DNA of 64,000 nt from an uncultured Clostridia bacterium (GTDB lineage Bacteria > Bacillota > Clostridia > Oscillospirales > Ruminococcaceae), in contig CAMUJF010000003.1 in NCBI GenBank assembly GCA_947089135.1, forward strand, positions 62,001 through 126,000, given 5' to 3'. Under the pieces are notes generated by a model that was given only the letters and a program-made list of their open reading frames with translations, ran no database searches and had not been told where the DNA came from. How positions within the stretch are numbered: position 1 is the first letter of the stretch; the number at the start of each line of letters is the position of its first letter. Position numbers and translations under genes: made by a program. Below, piece after piece: positions 41,969 through 50,911 of the stretch.

Positions 41969-43600
41969 ATGGGAAATCCTGAAACCTTGATCGCCGTATG
42001 CGTTATTGCGGTAGTTATTTTTGCCGCAGTTGCGGCAATTCTGTCACGGTACAGAAAGTGTCCGTCAGACAAAATTATGGTAATTTACGGTAAAGTTGGT
42101 ACCGACAAAAACGGTCAGGCGAAAAGTGCTAAGTGTATTCACGGCGGCGCGGCGTTTATCGTGCCGATAATCCAGTCGTTTCAGTATTTGGACCTGACTC
42201 CGATTTCCATTAACGTTGACCTTAAAAATGCTCTTTCCAAGCAGAATATCCGTGTTGACGTACCGTCCAGATTTACGGTGGGTATTTCCACAGAGCCCGG
42301 CATCATGCAGAATGCTGCCGAGCGTTTGCTGGGACTCAAGATGATGGAGATTCAGGAGCTTGCAAAGGATATTATTTTCGGACAGCTCCGTCTTGTTATA
42401 GCAACAATGGAGATCGAAGAGATAAACACCGACCGTGATAAATTTCTTGTGGCTGTGTCCAATAACGTTGAAATTGAGTTAAAGAAAATCGGTCTGCGGC
42501 TTATTAACGTTAACGTTACAGACATCAACGATGAGTCTGGCTATATCGACGCTCTTGGTAAAGAAGCTGCTGCAAAGGCTATAAACGACGCAAAGAAAAG
42601 CGTTGCCGAAAAGGACAGAGACGGCGCTATCGGTGAGGCTAACGCCCGTAAGGATCAGCGTATTCAGGTAGCTGCTGCCAATGCTGCCGCTATTGAGGGT
42701 GAAAACGACGCTAAAATTGCAGTTGCACAGTCCGAATCAATACGCCGTCAGAAAGAAGCGGAGGCAGAGGCGAAGGCCACAAACGATGCCAAGATAGCAG
42801 TAGCCCAGACAAGCAGAGACGGTGAGATCGGTCAGGCAAACGCTATGAAGGAACAGCGAATCCAAGTAGCCGCTGCGAACGCCGCTGCTATCGAGGGTGA
42901 AAACAACGCCAAGGTATCCGTTGCGCAGTCCGAGGCAAACCGCCGCGAAAAAGAAGCGGAGGCACTAAAGATAGCCATTACCGCCGAGGCTGTTCAGGCT
43001 GCCAAGGCTAAAGAAGAGGCTTATCAGGCTCAGCAGGATGCGGAAAATAAACGTGCAGAGCTTGAAATGGCTACTCAAAAGGCGGATATTATTGTAAAGG
43101 CTCAGATCGAAAAGCAGAAAGCCGAGATCGCCGCAGAGGCGGAGGCGGAAGTTCTGCGCCGCAAGGCTCGAGGCGAAGCTGACGCTTTGTTTGCGAAAAT
43201 GGAAGCGGAAGCCCGCGGTGCGCAGGAGATACTCCAGAAACAGGCAGAGGGTATGCGTACTCTTATTGAAGCTGCCGGAGACGCAGATTCCGCAGTTAAA
43301 ATGCTTGTTGCCGACAAGCTTGAAGAGCTCATGCGTATTCAGGTTGACGCGATCAAGAACATTAAGATCGACAAGGTTACCGTTTGGGACGGCGGCAAAA
43401 GCGATGGCGGAAACACGGCTACTGCCGATTTCATCTCCGGTATGATGAAAGCTGTTCCTCCGTTGAACGAAGTGTTCAAGCAGGCGGGAATGGAGCTTCC
43501 AACGCTTTTGGGAAAGGATTTGTCCGAAGCGGTTAAATCTGAAGAAAAGCATGAAGCGCAGACTGCTTCAAACGAAACAGGTGAGGGCAAAAGCCAGTGA
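41969..43600 (+). CDS. Flotillin family protein (SPFH domain)
   Basis: A 543-residue membrane-associated scaffold that organises ordered membrane microdomains. Seen: an N-terminal membrane helix (about 5-25), an SPFH/band-7 domain (about 28-210: KIMVIYGKVG...GGAAFIVPIIQSFQYLDLTPISI...LRLINVNVTDI), then a long Ala/Glu-rich coiled coil. The coiled coil includes a ~66-residue unit present twice in tandem (both with DxxIGxANAxKxQRIQVAAANAAAIEGEN). GGGAGG precedes the ATG. Downstream of the NfeD-like gene, as in yuaF-yuaG and yqiJ-yqiK operons. The last base pairs overlap the start of the next gene (GTGA). Confidence 0.93.
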   Translation: MGNPETLIAVCVIAVVIFAAVAAILSRYRKCPSDKIMVIYGKVGTDKNGQAKSAKCIHGGAAFIVPIIQSFQYLDLTPISINVDLKNALSKQNIRVDVPSRFTVGISTEPGIMQNAAERLLGLKMMEIQELAKDIIFGQLRLVIATMEIEEINTDRDKFLVAVSNNVEIELKKIGLRLINVNVTDINDESGYIDALGKEAAAKAINDAKKSVAEKDRDGAIGEANARKDQRIQVAAANAAAIEGENDAKIAVAQSESIRRQKEAEAEAKATNDAKIAVAQTSRDGEIGQANAMKEQRIQVAAANAAAIEGENNAKVSVAQSEANRREKEAEALKIAITAEAVQAAKAKEEAYQAQQDAENKRAELEMATQKADIIVKAQIEKQKAEIAAEAEAEVLRRKARGEADALFAKMEAEARGAQEILQKQAEGMRTLIEAAGDADSAVKMLVADKLEELMRIQVDAIKNIKIDKVTVWDGGKSDGGNTATADFISGMMKAVPPLNEVFKQAGMELPTLLGKDLSEAVKSEEKHEAQTASNETGEGKSQ

Positions 43601-43878
43601 TACGGCTGCATATGACAAAAACGACCGGAACGGTAACGGAACTGAAAAAGCTTTGGTGGATCAAGATCAATACAAAGCCTGTACGGAAACACGCGCTTGA
43701 CGGAGCGTTCTTTCCTCACCGGATTAAAGTTAGGTATACTGTGAACGGCACTGAATATGAAAAATGGACTTGTTTGTGGGACTATAGGAAATGGTACGGA
43801 AAAATTCCGGAAATGGGACAAAGCGTTTCTTTGGAATATCGCGACGATGATCCCGCAAAATTTAAGGTTATCCGTTAA
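43597..43878 (+). CDS. Small DUF3592-like protein
   Basis: A 93-residue basic protein with Trp/Tyr-rich beta strands: 'GTVTELKKLWWIKINTKPVRKHA...HRIKVRYTVNGTEYEKWTCLWDYRKWYGKIPEMGQSVSLEYRDDDPAKFKVI'. The last part has the 'v.Y.vnG.ey......w........G..v.v.Yd..nP..f.v' pattern of DUF3592 proteins, but the usual membrane helices are missing. Start GTG 43597 overlaps the flotillin stop codon (GTGA), a sign of translational coupling; an ATG five codons later is possible. It is the last gene before the operon terminator. Confidence 0.72.
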   Translation: MIRLHMTKTTGTVTELKKLWWIKINTKPVRKHALDGAFFPHRIKVRYTVNGTEYEKWTCLWDYRKWYGKIPEMGQSVSLEYRDDDPAKFKVIR

Positions 43879-43896
43879 AGCATATGCGTACAATTT

Positions 43897-43949
43897 AAAA
43901 TCCTCCCGTTCAATTGTTTTTGACGTTTGAACGGGAGGATTTTATTTTT
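43897..43949 (+). terminator. Terminator of the flotillin operon
   Basis: AAAATCCTCCCGTTCAA (43897-43913) pairs with TTGAACGGGAGGATTTT (from 43927), a perfect 17-bp stem followed by ATTTTTA. Confidence 0.92.
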
Positions 43950-44015
43950 ATTAACGTGAGAACCGACGTGAATTTTGCGGTGAAAAATATTCATATGTAT
44001 ATAATAATTCGGCAC

Positions 44016-44044
44016 TTGACAAAATATGTCTGATATGGTAAAAT
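44016..44044 (+). promoter_or_regulatory. Promoter of alaS
   Basis: TTGACA (44016-44021), a 17-base spacer and TAAAAT (44039-44044), ~40 bases ahead of the ATG. No T-box element is visible in the short leader. Confidence 0.82.
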
Positions 44045-44083
44045 AATCAGGTTAAATTATGTGTACCGAAAGGAAGCTTATAT

Positions 44084-46702
44084 ATGGAATGGACAGGCTT
44101 GAATGACCTTAGAGAAAAATATCTTTCTTTTTTTGAAAGCAAAAATCATACAAGAATGGCGAGCGCTTCGCTTATCCCTCATGGGGACAACAGTCTCCTG
44201 CTTATCAACAGCGGTATGGCTCCGCTTAAAAAGTTCTTTCTTGGACAGGAAACTCCTCCTAATGTAAGAGTTACTACTTGTCAGAAATGTATTCGTACTC
44301 CCGATATTGAAAGGGTGGGAAAAACTGCCCGCCACGGCACATATTTTGAAATGCTGGGAAATTTTTCTTTCGGAGACTACTTCAAAAAAGAAGCCATTGC
44401 TTGGGCATGGGAGTTTCTGACAGGCGTATTGGCTATTCCTGCGGACAGGCTCTGGATCACCGTTTTTGAAAGCGACGACGAAGCTGAGCAGATTTGGATG
44501 AACGATATAGGCATACCTAAGGAGCGTATAAAGCGTCTCGGCAAAGCCGACAACTTCTGGGAACACGGCAGCGGCCCCTGTGGTCCTTGCTCCGAAATAC
44601 ACTTTGACAGGGGAGAAAGCTACGGTCCGTTTGAGAGTTTTGAACAGGCAAGCGACTGCGACCGCATTATAGAGATATGGAACCTTGTTTTCTCCCAGTT
44701 CGACAGCGACGGAAACGGCAATTATGCCGAAATGGCTCACAAAAATATAGACACTGGCATGGGCCTTGAAAGACTTGCCTGCGCTATGCAGGGTGTGGAC
44801 AACCTTTTTGAGGTCGACACTGTACAGAATATCATGAAGCACATCAGCAAAATTGCGGGTGTGGAGTACAAGGCGGACGAGAAAAAGGACGTTTCCCTCC
44901 GCGTTATTACCGACCATATCCGTTCCACTACGTTTATGGTTGGGGACGGTGTTACTCCGTCAAATAACGGCAGGGGATATGTTTTGCGCCGTCTTTTGAG
45001 ACGTGCGGCACGTCACGGCAGACTTTTGGGTATAACAAGACCTTTCCTTTATGAGGTGGTTGATACAGTTATTGCTGAGAATGCCTGCGCTTATCCGGAA
45101 CTTGAAGAGCGCAAGGTCTATATTAAAAAGCTTATAAAAAGCGAGGAAGAAACCTTTGCCAAAACCATTGACAAAGGTATGGAGATTCTTGCCGAGAAAA
45201 TTGATGAGGTTATCGCGTCTAAAAAGACTGTTCTTGACGGTGCTGACGCATTTATGCTCAGCGACACATACGGTTTCCCTATAGACCTTACCGTTGAAAT
45301 TGCCGAGGAAAAGGGTCTTACTGTGGACGAGGCAGGATACACCGAGTGTCTCAATGAACAAAAGAAAAAAGCCCGCGACGACCATAATGCGAAATCAGGT
45401 TCATCATGGGAGGACGGAACTCTTGCTGTTGAGTGTAAAGCAACAGACTTTACAGGCTATTCGTCCATGGAGGAGCAGGCAGAGGTTCTTGCAATATTTG
45501 TGGACGGCGAAAGCGTTGAGACTGCAAACGACGGCGACGAAGCGGTCATTGTTCTTGACAAAACTCCTTTCTATGCGGAAAGCGGCGGACAGGTAGGCGA
45601 TACCGGCGTTATCAGCGGTGCAATGACAGCGTTTGAGGTGTCCGATACAAAGAAGATACACAGCGGACACTTTCTCCATATGGGTGTTGCGCAGGGGGCG
45701 GTCTCTGTGGGTGACAAGGTAACTGCTTCCGTTGACAAAAAGCGCAGGGCTTCAATTATGCGTAACCATACTGCGGCGCACCTGCTTCAGGCGGCTCTGC
45801 GAAAGGTTTTGGGAGACCACGTTCATCAGGCGGGACAGCTTGTTGACGGTGAAAGAGTTCGTTTTGACTTCTCTCATTTCGAGGCAGTAACTCCCGACGA
45901 GCTTAAAGAGATCGAGGGTATTATCAATACTGACATTCTTAGTGCGATACCGGTAACAATGACTGAAATGCCTATCGACGAGGCGAGAAAACTGGGCGCA
46001 ATGGCTCTGTTCGGTGAAAAATACGGCGATATCGTCCGCGTGGTAAACGTTGAAGGTACTTCAATAGAATTCTGCGGCGGTACTCACGTTGACAATACCT
46101 CAAAGCTTGGATTGTTCAAGATAATTTCAGAAAATTCCGTTGCTGCCGGCGTAAGACGTATAGAGGCAGTAACGGGAACGGGAGTTCTCGCCTTGATAGA
46201 CGGCTATAAAAATACGCTTACCGAAGCCGCTCATGCAATCAAGGCCCCCAACGCTTCAGAGCTTACAGCGCGCTGCACGGCTGCTGCGGGAGAGCTTAAA
46301 GCTCTTGAAAAGGAAGTTTCCGAGCTTAAAGGAAAGCTTGTTTCCACACAGCTTGATTCGCTGTTTGAGACAGCGGTTTCCGTTGGTTCTGTGCGTGTTA
46401 TTGCCGCTGAGATCGCTGGTGCAAAGGCTGACATTCTCAGAACGCTGGGTGACAGCATAAAGGATAAAGCTCCCGACGCGGTAGCGGTTATCGCGGGCGA
46501 TGGTTCTATCGTTTGCGTGTGCGGTAAAGAAGCCGCAGCGGCAGGTGCTCACGCGGGAAATATAGTACGCAAGGTATCAGCCATTACAGGCGGAAAGGGC
46601 GGCGGACGTCCCGACAGTGCAATGGCGGGTATCGGCAACGCTTCAAAGGTAAATGAAGCAATTGCAGCGGTCGAAAGCATAGTTTCCGAATTTGTAAAGT
46701 AA
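44084..46702 (+). CDS. alaS: Alanine-tRNA ligase
   Basis: Charges tRNA-Ala with alanine. The 872-residue length is standard. Seen: the class II catalytic core (FFESKNHTRMASASLIPHGDNSLLLINSGMAPLKKFFLG; 'FEMLGNFSFGDYFKKEAI'; 'HGSGPCGPCSEIHFDRG'; 'NTGMGLERLA'-type DTGMGLERLACA), the tRNA-recognition domain, the editing domain with HxxxH (RNHTAAHLLQAAL) and the CGGTHV motif (IEFCGGTHVDNT), and the C-Ala domain ending GKGGGRPDSAMAG. All key residues are present. GAAAGGAAG precedes the ATG. Genes for a HIT protein and a ComEC-like protein follow closely. Confidence 0.98.
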   Translation: MEWTGLNDLREKYLSFFESKNHTRMASASLIPHGDNSLLLINSGMAPLKKFFLGQETPPNVRVTTCQKCIRTPDIERVGKTARHGTYFEMLGNFSFGDYFKKEAIAWAWEFLTGVLAIPADRLWITVFESDDEAEQIWMNDIGIPKERIKRLGKADNFWEHGSGPCGPCSEIHFDRGESYGPFESFEQASDCDRIIEIWNLVFSQFDSDGNGNYAEMAHKNIDTGMGLERLACAMQGVDNLFEVDTVQNIMKHISKIAGVEYKADEKKDVSLRVITDHIRSTTFMVGDGVTPSNNGRGYVLRRLLRRAARHGRLLGITRPFLYEVVDTVIAENACAYPELEERKVYIKKLIKSEEETFAKTIDKGMEILAEKIDEVIASKKTVLDGADAFMLSDTYGFPIDLTVEIAEEKGLTVDEAGYTECLNEQKKKARDDHNAKSGSSWEDGTLAVECKATDFTGYSSMEEQAEVLAIFVDGESVETANDGDEAVIVLDKTPFYAESGGQVGDTGVISGAMTAFEVSDTKKIHSGHFLHMGVAQGAVSVGDKVTASVDKKRRASIMRNHTAAHLLQAALRKVLGDHVHQAGQLVDGERVRFDFSHFEAVTPDELKEIEGIINTDILSAIPVTMTEMPIDEARKLGAMALFGEKYGDIVRVVNVEGTSIEFCGGTHVDNTSKLGLFKIISENSVAAGVRRIEAVTGTGVLALIDGYKNTLTEAAHAIKAPNASELTARCTAAAGELKALEKEVSELKGKLVSTQLDSLFETAVSVGSVRVIAAEIAGAKADILRTLGDSIKDKAPDAVAVIAGDGSIVCVCGKEAAAAGAHAGNIVRKVSAITGGKGGGRPDSAMAGIGNASKVNEAIAAVESIVSEFVK

Positions 46703-46720
46703 TAGCTAAGGAGAATTGCA

Positions 46721-47065
46721 ATGGAAGATTGTCTTTTCTGTAAAATAATTGCGGGAGAGATCCCGAGCGCTAAAGTGTACGAGGACGAGTATGTCTATGC
46801 TTTCAAGGACATCAATCCTCTTGCTCCGGTGCACATTCTTGTTGTTCCGAAAAATCATATTTCAGGAGCGAATGAGATAACTTCGGAAAATTCCGCAGTT
46901 GTTTCCAAAATATTTGAAGCGGCGGCAAAGATCGCAAATGAGCAAGGGATTGCCGAAGATGGTTTCCGTATTGTCACAAACTGCGGTGAGAACGGTTGTC
47001 AGAGCGTTAAGCATTTGCATTTCCACATTCTGGGCGGCAGAAAGCTTGACGTTACAATGGGATAG
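46721..47065 (+). CDS. HIT family nucleotide-binding protein (HinT-like)
   Basis: A 114-residue histidine-triad hydrolase of the HinT branch, which cleaves nucleoside phosphoramidates, including aminoacyl-adenylates. Seen: 'DCLFCKIIAGEIPSAKVYEDEYVYAFKDINPLAPVHILVVPKNHI', 'GFRIVTNCGENGCQSVKHLHFHILGGRKLDVTMG'; HLHFHILGG carries the HxHxH triad. It lies 18 bases behind alaS, and AAGGAG precedes the ATG. Pairing with an aminoacyl-tRNA synthetase is biochemically sensible, since synthetases release adenylates. Confidence 0.95.
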   Translation: MEDCLFCKIIAGEIPSAKVYEDEYVYAFKDINPLAPVHILVVPKNHISGANEITSENSAVVSKIFEAAAKIANEQGIAEDGFRIVTNCGENGCQSVKHLHFHILGGRKLDVTMG

Positions 47066-47094
47066 TTTTGGCTGACTGAAAGGACTGACCTTTG

Positions 47095-49215
47095 ATGAAG
47101 CGTAAAATGGCTTATATTGGTACGTTTTATCTGATAGGGTTATTTTTCGCGTCCTTTCTCAGCCGCAGGTTTAACTTGGCGGCTGCCGCGGTACTTATGT
47201 TATCCGCGGTTTCCGCCATTATTGTTTATAAGGGGAAATACGTAAAAACCGCTGTCTGTTTTTTCAGCGCGGCGGCAGGAATGTTTCTTTACAGCTCATA
47301 CGATGCATTAGTATATGAAAACATTATCAAGTACAACGGCTGCGATGTTGAGGTCGTAGGAAAGGTACTGGACTGTAACGAGTACAGCGGAGACAAAACT
47401 CTTTATACCGTAAAAGGTATTATAAACGGAGACGTGTCTGCCGAGGTCACATTTTTTGCTGACAGCTCCAACGCTGAGATAGGGGACAGAGTAAGAGTCA
47501 TCGGAAAAGCAGCCGAATTAAAAGACAGCTATAAATTTCCAACAAAGTCTTACTATAAGGCGAAGGGTATCTATCTGCGAATAGATAAAGTGTCCCACTT
47601 CAACTTCACTCATACGGAATTTTCGTTCAAGCGGCTGATCGACAGCTATCGTATGTATATTTTGGACGTTATAAACGACCAAATGGACGCAAACTGCGCG
47701 GCGGTGATGTCTGCAATGCTTTTCGGCGATAAATCCGCTATAGACAGCAGCGAAAAAACTCTTATGTACCGCGCGGGTATAGGTCATATCATGGCTGTAT
47801 CGGGAGTTCACCTGTCGGTAGTATGTTCGTTTTTTTGGCTTGTAATATCTCGCTTGCCAATCGGCAGATATTTTCGGTTCGGACTGCTTATGGTACCTGT
47901 GGTATGTTTTGTCATGCTTGCGGGAATGTCAAATTCTGTAATACGCGCGGCAATTATGATTGCTCTTGTTTACGGAGCGGGGCTTTTTAGAAGGCGCGCC
48001 GATACCTTTAATTCGCTTGGCATCGCGGTAATTCTGCTGACTGCTGCGTCTCCCTTTGCAGTTCGGGACGCTTCGTTCCTTTTGTCTGTAATGGGAGTTT
48101 TCGGCATAGGAGTTGCCGCTCCGGTTATTACCGCGGAAATAGAAAGAAAGCGCAAGCTCGGAGGAATCGCAAAGTCGTTTATTGCTTCGGTATGCGTTAT
48201 GGTAATAGTTTTTCCTGTTACGCTGTTGTTTTTCGACGAAGTGTCGGCGGTCTCTCCGATAACAAATCTGATACTTCTTCCAATATGTACTGTAATTCTT
48301 ATTGGCGGAGTTGTGGTGATGCTCACGGGAGGTCTTGCAGTTGCGGCCGTTCCTGTTCTTAAGGTCTGCGAATTGTGCTGCCGTGCGGTAATAATTATTT
48401 CCGAATTTATCGGACGGCTGAGATTCTCCTATATACCTCTCGGGAGCGATTTTGTGCGTAATGTAAATATCTTTGCTGTTGTATCGGCTTTGACGCTTCT
48501 TTTGGTATTCGGAAAAAGAAAGCGCGGGATTTTTCTTTCTGCTGCTTCTCTTGTATTGGCAATAGTACTTTCCGGTACCTACAAGTATATACCTGACGAA
48601 AACATAACCGTTGCTGTGCTTAAAGAGGGAAGCTCCGTTGCCGCAGTGATGCACGACAAACGTTCAGCCTGCGTGCTTGATCTTAAAAAAGGAGGCGGAG
48701 CTTCCGACTCTGTCATAAAATATCTTAACAGAAACGGGATATATCACCTTGAAGCGGTAATTCTCAATTCTGACGTAAATACGTCTCTGCCTGTGTATTC
48801 AAGCAGCCTGAAGCTTTTTGATACGGATACCGTTCTTGTTCCCGAAGAGGATATGTATTTGGCAGACGGATATTCCTCATTTGATACGAAAAGCTACTTA
48901 AAGGACGGCGGCTGCGTTGAGATAGGAAAATGCAGTATTGGCTTCTTTCAGGACGGCGTGATAGTAGTAAGTTGTTACGGAGAGAATATGATAATGTACG
49001 GATCTGATACTGATACCATTACGGACATTTCTTACATAGCAGCAGTGAGGTACAGCGGAAAAAGCGCAAAAGTCGACGCTGACGCGAAAATCATTGCTGC
49101 AATGGATGAAAATGCGGAGGTTCTTGCCAAAAAAGGCACAAAGGTCTATATTGGAAAAAACGTAAAATTTACTATAGATTCGGACGGAACGGTTGATTCC
49201 GAAGAAATAAAGTGA
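47095..49215 (+). CDS. comEC: ComEC/Rec2-like competence channel protein with degenerate C-terminal domain
   Basis: A 706-residue polytopic membrane protein. The N-terminal OB-fold-like DUF4131 region (about 20-165) is followed by the ComEC/Rec2 channel domain (GHIMAVSGVHLSVVCSFFWL, about 225 on; 'AGMSNSVIRAAIMIALVYGAGLFRRRADTFNSLGIAVILL'; 'DASFLLSVMGVFGIGVAAPVI'), which is thought to carry single-stranded DNA inward. The C-terminal beta-lactamase-like domain is present in outline (ENITVAVLKEGSSVAAVMHD...) but the HxHxDH metal-binding motif is absent (LNSDVNTS at its place). Start ATG 47095; a TTG just before is less likely. It lies directly ahead of holA, a common clostridial order. Confidence 0.9.
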   Translation: MKRKMAYIGTFYLIGLFFASFLSRRFNLAAAAVLMLSAVSAIIVYKGKYVKTAVCFFSAAAGMFLYSSYDALVYENIIKYNGCDVEVVGKVLDCNEYSGDKTLYTVKGIINGDVSAEVTFFADSSNAEIGDRVRVIGKAAELKDSYKFPTKSYYKAKGIYLRIDKVSHFNFTHTEFSFKRLIDSYRMYILDVINDQMDANCAAVMSAMLFGDKSAIDSSEKTLMYRAGIGHIMAVSGVHLSVVCSFFWLVISRLPIGRYFRFGLLMVPVVCFVMLAGMSNSVIRAAIMIALVYGAGLFRRRADTFNSLGIAVILLTAASPFAVRDASFLLSVMGVFGIGVAAPVITAEIERKRKLGGIAKSFIASVCVMVIVFPVTLLFFDEVSAVSPITNLILLPICTVILIGGVVVMLTGGLAVAAVPVLKVCELCCRAVIIISEFIGRLRFSYIPLGSDFVRNVNIFAVVSALTLLLVFGKRKRGIFLSAASLVLAIVLSGTYKYIPDENITVAVLKEGSSVAAVMHDKRSACVLDLKKGGGASDSVIKYLNRNGIYHLEAVILNSDVNTSLPVYSSSLKLFDTDTVLVPEEDMYLADGYSSFDTKSYLKDGGCVEIGKCSIGFFQDGVIVVSCYGENMIMYGSDTDTITDISYIAAVRYSGKSAKVDADAKIIAAMDENAEVLAKKGTKVYIGKNVKFTIDSDGTVDSEEIK

Positions 49216-49228
49216 AAGGAGCTGCGGT

Positions 49229-50278
49229 ATGGCTGCTGTAACAGAAAGCGATCTTAAGCTTGCGATAAAAAACAAAAGCTTTGCGAGAGTATATTATTTT
49301 TATGGCAGGGATATTGCCGCAGTGGAAAAGTATACCAAAGCAATAATTTCAAAAGCTGTTAAAAAAGAGGATGAAACTTACAATCTGCACTCATTTGACG
49401 GGAAAAATTTTGATATTGACGAATTTTCCGATGCCTGTGAAGCTCTTCCTGTTTTTGCGGAACACGTTTGCTGTACGGTCTGCGATCTGAACGCGGAGGG
49501 ACTGTCCGCGGATATTCTGAAACGAATTACGGATATAACGACCGATCTTCCCGAAACAACAGTCTTGATATTTTACTACACTTCGGTGGACGTTACAGAT
49601 GGAAAAAAGTTTCCAACGGCAAAGAATAAAAAGCTTATGGACGCAGCGGGAAAAGCCGGGGGAGTTTGCAACTTTGCGCTGAAAACTCCTGCCGTTCTTA
49701 CTAAGGAGATAATGGCGAGAGTTTCTAAGGAGGGCTGCGGTATTTCCCGTGACGCGGCGGCGTTTTTGGCTGAGCAGTGCTCCTGCAATACGCTTATGAT
49801 CGAAAACGAGATAGAAAAGCTTACAGCATATGCGTCGGGAAACGAGATAACCGTTGATATGATAAAGGCGCTGTCTCCGAGGCAGATAGAGACCACAACG
49901 TTCGATCTTGCCCGCGCTATAACCCGCATGGACGCTAAAACCGCAATGAGTTTGTTCAGCGACCTTGCACAGGAAAAAACTGAGCCGATAATTATTTTAT
50001 ATTCCATAACCGGAAATATGCTTGATCTCTACCGTGCAAGAGCGGCAATGTCCTGCCGCAAAACTTCTGCCGACGTTAAGGAAGATTTCGGTTATCCAAA
50101 AAATATGGGGTTCCGAGTGGACAACGCTTTTCGGGACGTTCAGAAGCTGTCCATGCCGCATTTGAGAATGTGCGTAAGGGTTCTTGCGGAAACGGATATC
50201 GCCATGAAATCCATGAAAACCGACCCGATGATACTGCTTGAAGAAGCAATAGTCAGAATGCTGAAATTCAGGAAATAA
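49229..50278 (+). CDS. holA: DNA polymerase III delta subunit
   Basis: A 349-residue clamp-loader subunit that opens the beta sliding clamp. Seen: the N-terminal 'RVYYFYGRDIAAVEKYTKAI' nucleotide-fold start, 'LHSFDGKNFDIDEFSDACEALPVFAEHVCCTV', 'MIENEIEKLTAYASGNEITVDMI' and the C-terminal 'FDLARAITRMDAKTAMSLFSDLAQEKTEPIIILYSI...RMCVRVLAETDIAMKS' helical domain, as in Bacillus HolA/YqeN. It lies 13 bases after comEC, which is the usual order (comEC-holA), and AAAGGAG precedes the ATG. Confidence 0.94.
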   Translation: MAAVTESDLKLAIKNKSFARVYYFYGRDIAAVEKYTKAIISKAVKKEDETYNLHSFDGKNFDIDEFSDACEALPVFAEHVCCTVCDLNAEGLSADILKRITDITTDLPETTVLIFYYTSVDVTDGKKFPTAKNKKLMDAAGKAGGVCNFALKTPAVLTKEIMARVSKEGCGISRDAAAFLAEQCSCNTLMIENEIEKLTAYASGNEITVDMIKALSPRQIETTTFDLARAITRMDAKTAMSLFSDLAQEKTEPIIILYSITGNMLDLYRARAAMSCRKTSADVKEDFGYPKNMGFRVDNAFRDVQKLSMPHLRMCVRVLAETDIAMKSMKTDPMILLEEAIVRMLKFRK

Positions 50279-50300
50279 AGAAAGGCGTGTACAGATAAAA

Positions 50301-50909
50301 ATGCTTCGCGTAAAACAAGCGGTAATTGTAGAGGGAAAGTACGACAAGATAAAGCTTTCTTCTGTGATAGACGGAGTAATAATCCCCACAAACGGCTTCA
50401 ATGTGTTCAAAAACAGAGAAACTCTTGAACTTATAAGATATTTTGCGGAAACTTCGGGAATAATAATTCTTACAGATTCGGACGCGGCAGGCTTTAAAAT
50501 ACGTTCTTTTCTTAAAGGCGCAGTTGGAAAGGGCGAGATAATTAACGTCTACGTTCCGGATATTTTCGGCAAGGAAAAGCGCAAGACTGTTCCCTCAAAG
50601 GAGGGAAAACTTGGCGTTGAGGGCATGGAAAAAGCTGTGCTTCTTGAAGCTTTCCGAAAAGCCGGTATTATTGCCGAGGAGGACGGCGGGCAATCCGAAC
50701 GTGAACATATAACCAAGCTCGATCTGTATGAATGTGGTCTGAGCGGCGGTAAAAATTCTTCGGAAATGAGAAAAAAGCTTCTTGCGGAGCTGAAGCTTCC
50801 CGAGCTTCTGACGGCTTCGGGAATGATTTCTATACTTAATACAATGATGAGCAGGCAGGAATTTTTTGAGCTTGCCGAAAAAATAAACAGCGGGGAGGAG
50901 CAGTCCTAA
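50301..50909 (+). CDS. RNase M5-like Toprim protein (DUF4093)
   Basis: A 202-residue Toprim-fold protein: 'QAVIVEGKYDKIKLSSVIDGVIIPTNGFNVFKN' holds the catalytic Glu, and 'GIIILTDSDAAGFKIRSFL' the DxD pair. A C-terminal DUF4093 region follows (GVEGMEKAVLLEAFRKAG...LTKLDLYECGLSGG-type). RnmV matures the 5S rRNA; this gene is the RnmV-related branch common in Clostridia, so 5S rRNA processing is likely though not proven. It lies 22 bases behind holA and two bases ahead of the MBOAT gene, so it is probably co-transcribed with both. Confidence 0.86.
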   Translation: MLRVKQAVIVEGKYDKIKLSSVIDGVIIPTNGFNVFKNRETLELIRYFAETSGIIILTDSDAAGFKIRSFLKGAVGKGEIINVYVPDIFGKEKRKTVPSKEGKLGVEGMEKAVLLEAFRKAGIIAEEDGGQSEREHITKLDLYECGLSGGKNSSEMRKKLLAELKLPELLTASGMISILNTMMSRQEFFELAEKINSGEEQS

Positions 50910-50911
50910 AA

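Noticed and set aside
43981..44083. Possible T-box leader ahead of alaS
   Set aside because: The leader is only ~35 bases long and lacks the T-box sequence and specifier stem.
47929..48654. Minus-strand ORF of 241 codons
   Set aside because: It is a shadow of comEC; its protein is a composition artefact rich in Arg, Asn and Tyr.
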